NCBI GenBank assembly: GCA_029945625.1
Contig: JAQSCW010000047.1
Coordinates: forward strand, 1 to 64,000
Length of the DNA: 64,000 nucleotides
From: a bacterium
GTDB lineage: Bacteria > Bacteroidota > Bacteroidia > B-17B0 > Aurantibacillaceae
Direction of reading: 5' to 3'
Below, one piece after another: positions 16,106 to 23,908 of this stretch. The position numbers and the translations under genes are program-made. Each line of letters opens with the position of its first letter. Position 1 is the stretch's first letter. The notes beneath the pieces were generated by a model. It ran no database searches, was not told the origin of the DNA, and saw only the letters and a list, made by a program, of their open reading frames with translations.

Positions 16106-16446
16106 TTGCCGCCACACAGTTTAACTTCTGGTCATGTGTCCGCCGATAAATTTGTAATGTCGGCAAAACTAATTTTTATGTCCGAACTTTTTGATTTTTT
16201 TTGGTCGGCTTTTTTACACACAGTTCGATACACAAAGGCGGGTAGGAAATTTTACAAGCTTATTTGGCGCCACTAAAAATATTTTCCTTTGAAGAGAAGC
16301 ACCAAATGTGCTTGTAAATGTGCGCTAGCTAACTAGTGGGGTCAATTTACAAACAGGTCAAACGGAATAGTTGTCGAATAAAATAATCAGTTGTAAAGTC
16401 AAAATATTTTATTTATTTTTATTTCCTCTTTAAACAATTATCGATT
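16100..16446. repeat. Left flanking module of cassette C1 (LM-c)
   Basis: Non-coding. It is very similar to 10020-10270, beginning with the same CAGTTGCCGCCACACAG. The hairpin at 16255-16314 pairs CAAGC and ATTTGG arms around the TT/GT step with a CCACTAAAAATATT loop. About 130 AT-rich bases follow before the next gene, with no clear promoter. Confidence 0.7.
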
Positions 16447-17574
16447 ATGAAAAAAAATTTCATCCTCTTATTATTTGCTTTTCATGTAACAATCCTTGTT
16501 AATGCACAAACAACACAACTCCGCGGTAATATTAATATAACAGCAACAAGTAACAGTACTCAAATAAAGAAAATGATTAAAACAACTTGTACGCAAACTA
16601 TTCTACCAGGCTTTGAAATTACAGATGAATACACTTTTAAAAACGGAGTTCATAGTTTTACTGCTACCGCGATTACGCCGTCAACAACTACCTCTTAGAC
16701 AATTGCTAAAGAAAAAACTATTTCTGTAAATATGCCTTTAGCGGGAAAAGCAAATATTATAAAGGATGAAAAAGACCCAACAATCCTTAGAGTTAATTTC
16801 TGGTTAAACGCTGAAAATAAGATTCCTGCAACAACACCATTTAGATATGAAACAAAAGAAATCGATTGTGCCGGAAACCCCGTTACTACAATTCATCCTC
16901 CAAGAACACTTTTAACCGACACCTTATGTTACTTGCAGTTAGTTCAATTAGCACCCACTGTTACTGAAAAATGGTTTACTCATGCAGAAACAGTTATAGC
17001 AGTTTTAGATAATTTAGGTAACCCGCTTTATTATTTAGTCGATAAATACGATCGTGATGGTGATTATCGGTTAGAACTTAAAAACAGGGAATATGTGAGT
17101 TATAGAACAAGCAGCATCGATTTGGGACCCCTTGTTGTGCCTTTTAAATTAAGATCTAACATTAAAAGAGACACAATAAGCGTTGGCCAACAAATAGAAT
17201 CAGATGTAAATTTGGGTTTGTTTTTAGCTTATAGTTACGGACAATATAGACTTAGAAGAGAAGGAGATGAATATAAAGATCTTAGTGGCTGGAAAGTTAA
17301 TGCAGGAGGCTTCTTAGATTTTGGAACTATTACGCTTTCAAAAAGCTCAACTTCAATAGCCGATCTGCCATTAGGCGAAAAACAAACAGCCCCTATCTTC
17401 GTAATTTCAAGCGGTCTTGGTGTTACAGTGTCAAAGTGGGATATTAATGCAGGAGTGTTTGTAGGTTGGGATTTTGGGATTGGAGACTATGCGCAAAGGT
17501 GGAATTATAATCGCAAAGCGTGGGTTGGTATGGGTTTTGGCTACAACCTATCAAACTTCTGGAAGAAAAAATAA
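16447..17574 (+). pseudogene. Secreted protein gene interrupted by one in-frame amber codon
   Basis: Reading from ATG 16447, the frame stops at TAG 16696-16698 after 83 codons, then continues open in the same frame to 17574, so the two halves (16447-16698 and 16699-17574) are one gene with a single nonsense codon. The N terminus is a signal peptide (MKKNFILLLFAFHVTILVNA, then Q). The distal part has repeated beta strands with alternating aromatics near the end (GVFVGWDFG, GMGFGYNL), which suggests a small outer-membrane or periplasmic beta protein. Without the stop it would have 375 residues. Read-through or a sequencing error are alternatives to true inactivation. It is oriented against cassette sense beside LM-c. 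Confidence 0.7.
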
Positions 17575-17616
17575 GTTGTTGAGAAACCTTAAATGTGCTT
17601 GCAAAAGCGTTAAGAC

Positions 17617-20600
17617 TTAAGCAATCATATTTACAATCTCTGCTCTAATGCCTTTTAGATTGAAGGTAAGCCTTACGTTATATTTCTTATTTTCAATTAG
17701 CTTTAATTCCACATCAGGTTTTCTTATGTAAAAAAATTGCTGAAACTCAAGAACTTTAGCTTGTGTTCTACCTTTGGAGTTTTTTGAAAGGATGGCTTCA
17801 AATACCTTAGGCTCATTAGTTGTTGAGTCCAGCCAGTATTCACAAACTGCTGGGTTTAAGTAAGTGAATGTGGATTTAATTTCATTAAGGTGCTCGTAAG
17901 TGTTTTTAAAAGCTCGATTGTATGATTCTGCAACAAAACTATAAAAATGATATCTTAATTTTTCTCTTGTTTTTAATGATGGATTTGTTTTGACAATCTC
18001 GAAGAAATTGACAATGTTTTGCGAATAGTGCAAATTTCTACCATAATATTTAAAAAGAATTTTCGCCACTTCGTCATTGTATTTGTAATGACCCATCTCT
18101 TCAATTAATTCTTCCGCTTCATCTTCTTTCCCTGATTCAAATAAGTAATTATATTTTAAAACTAAGGAGTAAGGACGAGTTGAATCTTCCTCATACAATT
18201 CGTCGAGGTATTGAAGCAAAGTTTTATTGCCCTCGATTTTCTTGTCTTTAAATAACCTAATGTAGCCTACTTTTAAGGCAGATATTTTTTCGGTGTTTTC
18301 GTAAACAGCATTTTCAGCAATATCGAATAAGTCTTGAATTAATATGTGTTGTCTTAGATAATCAGTTTCCTCGTATTTAGTATTTACTAGACACCACATT
18401 TCAAAATTTATATAGTCTGAATAGCTATACGAACTGCAAGGATCCTCAATGACTTTTATTTTAAATAGTTCGCGGGCTTCATTAACACAATGCTCACTTT
18501 CAACAGCTTTCCCTTTGTCAAAATACAATTTAGCCAAGTCAAAGTTTATAGACGCTCTTCTATGAATAATTCTATGGTTTCGCTTTTCTTTCATGTCACC
18601 TGAAAAACTTAGACGAGTTAACGCGTTTAATAAAGAACGTTCATCCCTTCTAACGGTTTGCAAATTGATAGCATAATGAAGATTGAAATGTTGGTTAGAC
18701 TCAAACTCTTTTGCTAAAAAGTCATAGAGTTTATTGATTTTATCTTGATTGAGTTTGAAATTATCACGAAGTGCTTTCAATAAATCTATTACAAGTCGGG
18801 CTGAGTATGCTGAATCATTTAATATTGCGAATAACTTCCTTATTTTTTCAAATAATTTATCTTCATTTTTAATCGTTGCATTTACTAAATGTTCAGATAA
18901 AATTGAGTGCTTTGTTCTAAAATACAAATCTGGCTCCGTTCCATGCGCAGGGAGAATTTCTTCTATTAAAATACCTTTGCAATCATCTTCCATAATATCT
19001 CTTATAAAAGCATCCCAATCTTTGCTCACAACTTTCATAAGAACAGCTGCTGGCATAAGGATTTTAAATTGATAAAGAAGCGAAGTGTATACAACTGCAT
19101 CTTTGCCTTTTTCGGAAAGTTGTTTATATGCATCTTCTAGGATTATTTCAAGATGATTTTCTTGATTATTTATTAGCCCTAATAAAGCAATAAACGCCTC
19201 GCCATTAAATTCTTTTATTACTCTATCTATTAATAAATTTTTCTGTGAATTGTCTTTGTATGATACGAGGCCAACATTTGATAGTTTTTCTACAAATTCA
19301 CCAGCTTCATTTTTATCAAAATTGAGCTTTACATTAATTTTGTTGCAATTTTTATAAGAGCTCTTTTTAAGTTGCCGAGTCAAAATGTTTTCCCGAATTG
19401 ATGTAATAAAAAGCACATTAAATTCAGAGAATTGCTCAAGACTTACACGATTTCTCAGATTCATCAGCTCCTTAAATTGACTGTCTACTTCTAGTTCATT
19501 ACATAAAAGAATTATGTTTTTGGCCTTACTTAAAGTAAATAGTTCTATTAGATCAGCTTCAGATAATTTTTCTGGTTCAATTACTTCAAATGCCATAGTT
19601 GAATCTAACTCATGAAGTAATGAATGAATAACCCTATAGGTAAAAGTAGATTTACCATTCCCGAAATGACCTTCTAAAAACAAAATAGGTACAATTCTTT
19701 CACCTTTGAGTTTCAAAATTCTATCAATCTCCTGAGTAACTTTCTTTACCTCACTACTTTTAATAACATCATAATTTTTTCTGATTACATCATATGTTGG
19801 TCTATTACCTTTATAAAACTCTTTTTGAATAACAGTGTGGATTGTGTTTGTATCTGTTAATTGAATTAAACTTTCGCCAAGGGACAATGATAGTTTAGCA
19901 GGCAATAATAGATGCTGATTTGACGTATTTGTATAGCTAATATGTTTCCTTTTAACTATCGTTGAAGCCTTATTCTCAACCCATTCGTCGTAAAGTTTGA
20001 AAAATTCCGCTGGAAGAATTTTAATAATGCAAATTTTCTTCTCCGTATAATAGGGTAAACGGTGCTCGTTAACAAATGGGTCTATCGAATACATCCATTT
20101 CTTATTCCTAAAATTATGGGAGTCAAATTTATCAATAAGATAGCTTGATAATCCATCACTAAATGAAAATCCAATTGAAAGGAAATTAATTGTTGGTGAA
20201 AGTATTTCTAACGATGAAAAAATCGACCTATAATATTTTTTACTATCATTAAAGTCTTTAGTTGATAAGACAAACGGATATTTACTTTTGTCTGAAGCGC
20301 AACCATTAAGCTTAACATATTTTATTTCAGATGGAGTATTATATCCTGAGTATTCTTCGCGACTTTTTACAGTTCTAATTTTGTATGCTTTAGGAGATTT
20401 TACGGACAATTCGTCAAAAGCTCTTTCAATTAATAAATCATAATTTGTTGTTATCATTTCTCTCCATTGAATTGATGCGATGGAACGATGTACATCAGTG
20501 ATTTCGAGAGAACTGATTAGTTTAAGAACGTAGTCATCAAGTTCGTTTCTATCGAATTCAGGCATGGCGCTTAATAAATCTACAAACTCTACGAGATCTT

Positions 20601-20787
20601 TTGAGTGCAATTCAACACCCAATCTGTCTTCATAATATTCAATAATATCATTGCTTAAAAATCTCTTATTTGTAACTGAGGAACCTGCACCCAAAAAAAG
20701 TATAGTTTCAGATTTATAAATTGACGGGAATATCTTTGTTTCAAGAAATTCTTTGGTTTTATTGTTTATTTCTAAAATATGTTCCAT
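17617..20787 (-). CDS. SIR2-P-loop (STAND-like) defence protein
   Basis: A 1056-residue protein. Residues 1-270 are a SIR2-like domain: FLGAGSS (31-37), TTNYDLLIERA (113-123), FLSIGFSFSD (202-211). Residues about 365-560 are a P-loop NTPase with Walker A GHFGNGKST (373-381) and a Walker B-like IILLCNE (425-431). The C-terminal ~450 residues are helical and repeat-like, as in the sensor part of STAND proteins. Related SIR2-STAND proteins sense phage and destroy NAD+, so an abortive antiphage role is inferred. The position where a SIR2 His is usually found (KLHG) reads KLNG here (159-162), so NADase activity needs testing. It is the main cargo of cassette C1 and reads in cassette sense. Confidence 0.85.
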   Translation of the reverse strand: MEHILEINNKTKEFLETKIFPSIYKSETILFLGAGSSVTNKRFLSNDIIEYYEDRLGVELHSKDLVEFVDLLSAMPEFDRNELDDYVLKLISSLEITDVHRSIASIQWREMITTNYDLLIERAFDELSVKSPKAYKIRTVKSREEYSGYNTPSEIKYVKLNGCASDKSKYPFVLSTKDFNDSKKYYRSIFSSLEILSPTINFLSIGFSFSDGLSSYLIDKFDSHNFRNKKWMYSIDPFVNEHRLPYYTEKKICIIKILPAEFFKLYDEWVENKASTIVKRKHISYTNTSNQHLLLPAKLSLSLGESLIQLTDTNTIHTVIQKEFYKGNRPTYDVIRKNYDVIKSSEVKKVTQEIDRILKLKGERIVPILFLEGHFGNGKSTFTYRVIHSLLHELDSTMAFEVIEPEKLSEADLIELFTLSKAKNIILLCNELEVDSQFKELMNLRNRVSLEQFSEFNVLFITSIRENILTRQLKKSSYKNCNKINVKLNFDKNEAGEFVEKLSNVGLVSYKDNSQKNLLIDRVIKEFNGEAFIALLGLINNQENHLEIILEDAYKQLSEKGKDAVVYTSLLYQFKILMPAAVLMKVVSKDWDAFIRDIMEDDCKGILIEEILPAHGTEPDLYFRTKHSILSEHLVNATIKNEDKLFEKIRKLFAILNDSAYSARLVIDLLKALRDNFKLNQDKINKLYDFLAKEFESNQHFNLHYAINLQTVRRDERSLLNALTRLSFSGDMKEKRNHRIIHRRASINFDLAKLYFDKGKAVESEHCVNEARELFKIKVIEDPCSSYSYSDYINFEMWCLVNTKYEETDYLRQHILIQDLFDIAENAVYENTEKISALKVGYIRLFKDKKIEGNKTLLQYLDELYEEDSTRPYSLVLKYNYLFESGKEDEAEELIEEMGHYKYNDEVAKILFKYYGRNLHYSQNIVNFFEIVKTNPSLKTREKLRYHFYSFVAESYNRAFKNTYEHLNEIKSTFTYLNPAVCEYWLDSTTNEPKVFEAILSKNSKGRTQAKVLEFQQFFYIRKPDVELKLIENKKYNVRLTFNLKGIRAEIVNMIA

Positions 20788-20877
20788 TCAAGCGAATTTA
20801 GGTTTTAATATAAAGAACTAATTTACTAAAAATGGCTTAACTATTGCTTTTTTGAATCTATATTTCAATCCATAATA

Positions 20878-21236
20878 CCATACGCCTGTGGCTTGCGCCT
20901 TTGACTGAGCGGAGCGAGATGCGCAAACACGCTTGCCCGTCGGCAAGCAGCCAATTTGTTTTGTGCGCAGGCATTGCAGCTTATTTGTTTGGCTTTACCA
21001 CATGTCCTCCGAGGCCAAACAAATGTGCTGCAATTGTGATAGCCAACATGTGCCATGTCCCGGCACAAAAAAAGCGTCGGCAAAAAATTAAAACTGTCCT
21101 GAGAAAAAATTTGTTTAATGTTCGAGGGTCAACTGCAATGTTGTCGACCGGAATGCCAGAAGTTTTTGAAAACGAAAACTCTTTTGTCTACCGTAAAATT
21201 GTCATTGGAGATGTCCGTGCGGCAATTGGTACTAAC
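20878..21236. repeat. Right flanking module of cassette C1 (RM-c)
   Basis: Non-coding partner of 13817-14174, nearly the same over about 360 bases. The hairpin at 20973-21034 pairs ATTGCAGC and ATTTGTTTGGC arms around the TT/GT step. It lies just upstream of the SIR2 gene start (20787) and runs to the cassette boundary at 21236. Confidence 0.75.
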
Positions 21237-21300
21237 TACCATATACGCGCCATAAAGTGGCGCGTATACAACACCCCGTATGTTGTATTGGCCTCCTTGG
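21233..21300 (-). other. Candidate attI-like region and first cassette boundary (E11)
   Basis: TAAC at 21233-21236 closes cassette C1, and beyond it the attC-type arms are missing. Instead there are two adjacent palindromes: TATACGCGCC / GGCGCGTATA (21242-21268) and ACAACA / TGTTGT (about 21270-21288). This is where an integron would have its attI, between recombinase and first cassette. The GC-rich palindrome could also act as a terminator for the recombinase gene. Confidence 0.5.
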
Positions 21301-21409
21301 GTCACGTTCTGTATTTGTAAAGATATCCATTTTCTTAAATCATTATTCAATTTCTTTGCCTTTTCTGAATGAAAATATCCGGTACATCGTAGGTAATTCA
21401 ATTAATTCA

Positions 21410-22612
21410 CTACAAATAATCAAATGGCGACACAATCCTCTGGATGCTTAAAGTGCTCACATGAGTATATATTTCGGTGGTTCTGCTGCTACTATGACCC
21501 AAAATTTCCTGAATATACCGCAAATCAGTGCCGTTCTCCAATAAATGCGTGGCATAACTGTGCCTCAGCCAATGCAAGGTTACCGGTTTTGTGATCCCGG
21601 CTTTCTCCAAAGCCTGCTTCAACACATTCTGCAAACTTCTTGAGTCATACGCCCTCCCCTTCTCCATCCCCTCAAACAAAAAATTCTGCGGCTTATACGT
21701 ACTTATATACTCCTTAAGCATCAATTGCGTCTTATGACTAAGCGGTATAATCCTGTCCTTTCTGCCCTTGCCCCTTTTTACAATCAGTAAGCTCCGGTTC
21801 CAGTCAATATGGTTCAAACACAAGCCAATTAACTCGCCACATCGCAAACCGCAACTGTATATCAAACTCAGCATACTCTTGTGCTTTAAATTGCCATGGG
21901 CATCCAGTATCCGCTTTACTTCTTCCTTGTCCAATACATTTGGCAATACCTTGGCACGTTTTGGCCTTCTAATCAACTCCGGGTGCATCATCTTACTTTC
22001 CAGAATTCTAAAAAACAATTTGATGGCATTAATGATCTGATTTTGATAGGAGGCAGAACATCCCTGTGCAAGCACATAGTCATTATTAAAATTGATGAGA
22101 TCCTCGTGATTCAAACTTTCAACTTCCCGCTCACTAAAATAGCGCAAAAAAACACCCAGCCCTTCTGTATACGTAATTATCGTGTTTTCGCTATAGCGCC
22201 GCGAACGCATCCAACGCCTCAAACGCTCCATCTTTTGGATCTGCTCCGGTTGCAGACTCCCTATCCTCAAGGTTCTCTCCCTCCCTCGTTCACGCCCTCC
22301 ACTAACCTCATCCTTTTCCGCATGCTTAACTTCAACTTTCGCCTCATCCTCCACCTTATCCAACACCTTCCCCCCATCCAGCTCATACACCATCACCGCC
22401 TTTCCTGCAAAAGCAGATTCCAACTCAGCCCTCAACCCTAGTCTCTTTTCAAAATACCATTGCCTGTGCGTTTTTGTGTAGGTGGAGCCGGGCAGACTTC
22501 TTAATGCAGCCTGTAATATATCATCTTTGGGAAATTTTAATCCAATCACCCTCTTTTCGCGATGGATAAATTGCGTTACAATAATTCGGGGAAGCGTTTG
22601 GGTAGATTCCAT
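21410..22612 (-). CDS. Tyrosine recombinase at the head of the array
   Basis: A 400-residue site-specific recombinase. The N-terminal ~75 residues form an accessory domain seen in many Bacteroidota integrases, then a charged linker (80-115), a SAM-like core-binding domain (120-210) and the catalytic domain. Catalytic residues are all present: Arg257 (CGLRCGE), Lys in RGKGRKD (about 282), His347 and Arg350 (HWLRH), His373 (LGHSS) and Tyr382 (EIYTH). IntI-type integrases carry an extra helical segment between the Lys and the HxxR box; here the interval is only about 65 residues and has no such insert, so the protein is closer to XerC/D-type enzymes. It is transcribed in the same direction as the cassettes and stops 174 bases before the first boundary. 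I infer that it works on the array. Confidence 0.9.
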   Translation of the reverse strand: MESTQTLPRIIVTQFIHREKRVIGLKFPKDDILQAALRSLPGSTYTKTHRQWYFEKRLGLRAELESAFAGKAVMVYELDGGKVLDKVEDEAKVEVKHAEKDEVSGGRERGRERTLRIGSLQPEQIQKMERLRRWMRSRRYSENTIITYTEGLGVFLRYFSEREVESLNHEDLINFNNDYVLAQGCSASYQNQIINAIKLFFRILESKMMHPELIRRPKRAKVLPNVLDKEEVKRILDAHGNLKHKSMLSLIYSCGLRCGELIGLCLNHIDWNRSLLIVKRGKGRKDRIIPLSHKTQLMLKEYISTYKPQNFLFEGMEKGRAYDSRSLQNVLKQALEKAGITKPVTLHWLRHSYATHLLENGTDLRYIQEILGHSSSRTTEIYTHVSTLSIQRIVSPFDYL

Positions 22613-22639
22613 AAGTTAAAGGTAAGACTTTAGAATGAT

Positions 22640-23020
22640 GGAGATTGCTACATTTTGTAGATTTCTGTTAAAAAATGATTCAATCGGAATTGTTGGAGAA
22701 ATGTATCTAATTTATTTCTTGGATTTTTTTTATAAATCGAAACAACTTGATTGCTGCGTGAGCGATTGTAGTGGAAAGCCCACAGCCACGCCTGTCTCTT
22801 TGCGTGGCGAGGACTTGGAACGGAAAGCGCGACCCCTGAAGCTAAGGACTTGGTAAGAATCACCAGCCACCGCACAGACTGGCTCATCAAGCCACTGGCT
22901 TGCTGCCCTGCTTCAGGGGACACGCCCTAAACAGAAAAACCAGGAATTGTTTTGGTAAGTTTTTCTCTTCATGGGGGCAGGCTCAAAAACTTTCTCCCCG
23001 GCATGTCCGATTGACCTCTA
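22640..23020. repeat. Bacteroidota intergenic structured repeat, copy 1
   Basis: The core at about 22750-22850 has GCGTGAGCGATTGTAGTGG, AAAGCCC, a GCCACGCC / GGCGAGG hairpin, then GGACTTGGAACGGAAAGCG. It matches 27370-27480 almost base for base, as do the flanks (GTTGGAGAAATGTAT before; TTTTTCTCTTCATGGGGGCA after). An insertion of about 90 bases distinguishes this copy. Elements of this shape are widespread between Bacteroidota genes. The rest of the gap to 23240 shows no gene. Confidence 0.6.
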
Positions 23021-23239
23021 ACATCTTCCTATGTTTTTCGTGCACAAAGTCACAAAGGGAGCTTGTTTCACAGTTCTGTAGTGTTTTGCTCTGGGCAAAC
23101 TGAATCGCCTGTACCTCTGCGTCTAATTTTTGCAGAAACTAAAAGCCCTACGCCGAAAGCGCATCGTTTCAAAAACGATCAACACCAAGTAAGCACGCTT
23201 TCTTCAAGCCCCTTTTCCATCAATTTCTGATGCTATTTT

Positions 23240-23908
23240 TCAGGGCATCAAGCGTGTCCGATTCCAGATCTTTTTAGTACCGTCCATTTGGTACTGTATG
23301 CGATCGTGCAAGCGGCTGGGCCTTCCCTGCCAAAATTCATACCGCGACGGAAGAAACACATAACCTCCCCAGTGCTCAGGGCGCGGCACATCTTGTCCCG
23401 CAAATTCCTTTAGTTTATTTTCAAACACATCATCCAATTCCTTCCTGTTTTTTATTTCCGAACTTTGCTGCGAGGCCCAGGCTCCTACCCTGCTCTCAAA
23501 GGGCCGCTCCCTAAAATAATCGTCCGATTCTTTGGTGGGAAGGAATTTTATTTCTCCTTGAATCCTAATCTGCCGCTCAAGTTCCTTCCAGAAAAAAAGT
23601 AGCGAGGCCTTAGAATTCCCGTTGATGTCGTTTGCCTTTTTACTTTTATAATTGGTGTAAAACGTAAATCCGCCATAACTTATATTTCGTAACAGCACCA
23701 CCCTCGAATCGGGCATACCATTAGCTTGCACCGTACTTAATACCATGGCATTGGCGTGATCGTCGCCCGTATCAATGGCGTCTTTTAACCATCTTTCAAA
23801 TTGAATCACGGGATCTTTGTGACATTGTTCTTCTAAGAGAACATGAATTTCATACTCTTTTCGGATGGAATTAAGTAGGGGATTAACTGTTAACTTCTGA
23901 TCTTTCAT
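23240..23908 (-). CDS. pdxH: Pyridoxamine/pyridoxine 5'-phosphate oxidase
   Basis: A 222-residue FMN enzyme that makes pyridoxal 5'-phosphate from the pyridoxine or pyridoxamine phosphate form, the last step of vitamin B6 synthesis and salvage. Family landmarks are VLSTVQANGMPDSRVVLLR, GFTFYTNYKSKKA (FMN site), EGPF-equivalent ERPFESRVGAWASQQS, HWGGY and the C-terminal RLHDRIQY ... RLMP. Length is normal. Its ATG lies within the last 26 bases of hmgA, so the two are likely translated from one transcript. Confidence 0.96.
   Translation of the reverse strand: MKDQKLTVNPLLNSIRKEYEIHVLLEEQCHKDPVIQFERWLKDAIDTGDDHANAMVLSTVQANGMPDSRVVLLRNISYGGFTFYTNYKSKKANDINGNSKASLLFFWKELERQIRIQGEIKFLPTKESDDYFRERPFESRVGAWASQQSSEIKNRKELDDVFENKLKEFAGQDVPRPEHWGGYVFLPSRYEFWQGRPSRLHDRIQYQMDGTKKIWNRTRLMP

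Larger units (their letters stand above)
1..21236 (-). mobile_element. Integron-like gene cassette array (ten complete cassettes, one partial)
   Basis: Ten attC-like sites (E1 about 756, E2 2072, E3 2921, E4 7804, E5 8439, E6 9280, E7 9930, E8 14171, E9 14656, E10 16009) and a terminal boundary (E11, 21236) divide the region. Cassettes, counted from the recombinase: C1 21236-16009, C2 to 14656, C3 to 14171, C4 to 9930, C5 to 9280, C6 to 8439, C7 to 7804, C8 to 2921, C9 to 2072, C10 to 756, C11 partial. I take the minus strand as cassette sense, because in C7 the start codon lies just inside one end and the stop codon lies in the R'' core. Base composition is lower in GC than the genome to the right. 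The left end lies outside the window, so the array is probably longer. Family resemblance to integrons is established knowledge; membership in a classical class is not claimed. Confidence 0.85.

Noticed and set aside
20901-21320. Plus-strand frame of 139 codons with a GIAAYLFGFT segment, also seen in a frame at 13872-14054
   Set aside because: The shared peptide comes from the nucleotide repeat of modules RM-b and RM-c. The hairpin explains the sequence, the frames are not kept in RM-a, and the longer frame runs through the cassette boundary and putative attI.
21410-22612. Assigning the recombinase as IntI
   Set aside because: The IntI-specific insert between the catalytic Lys and the HxxR box is absent.
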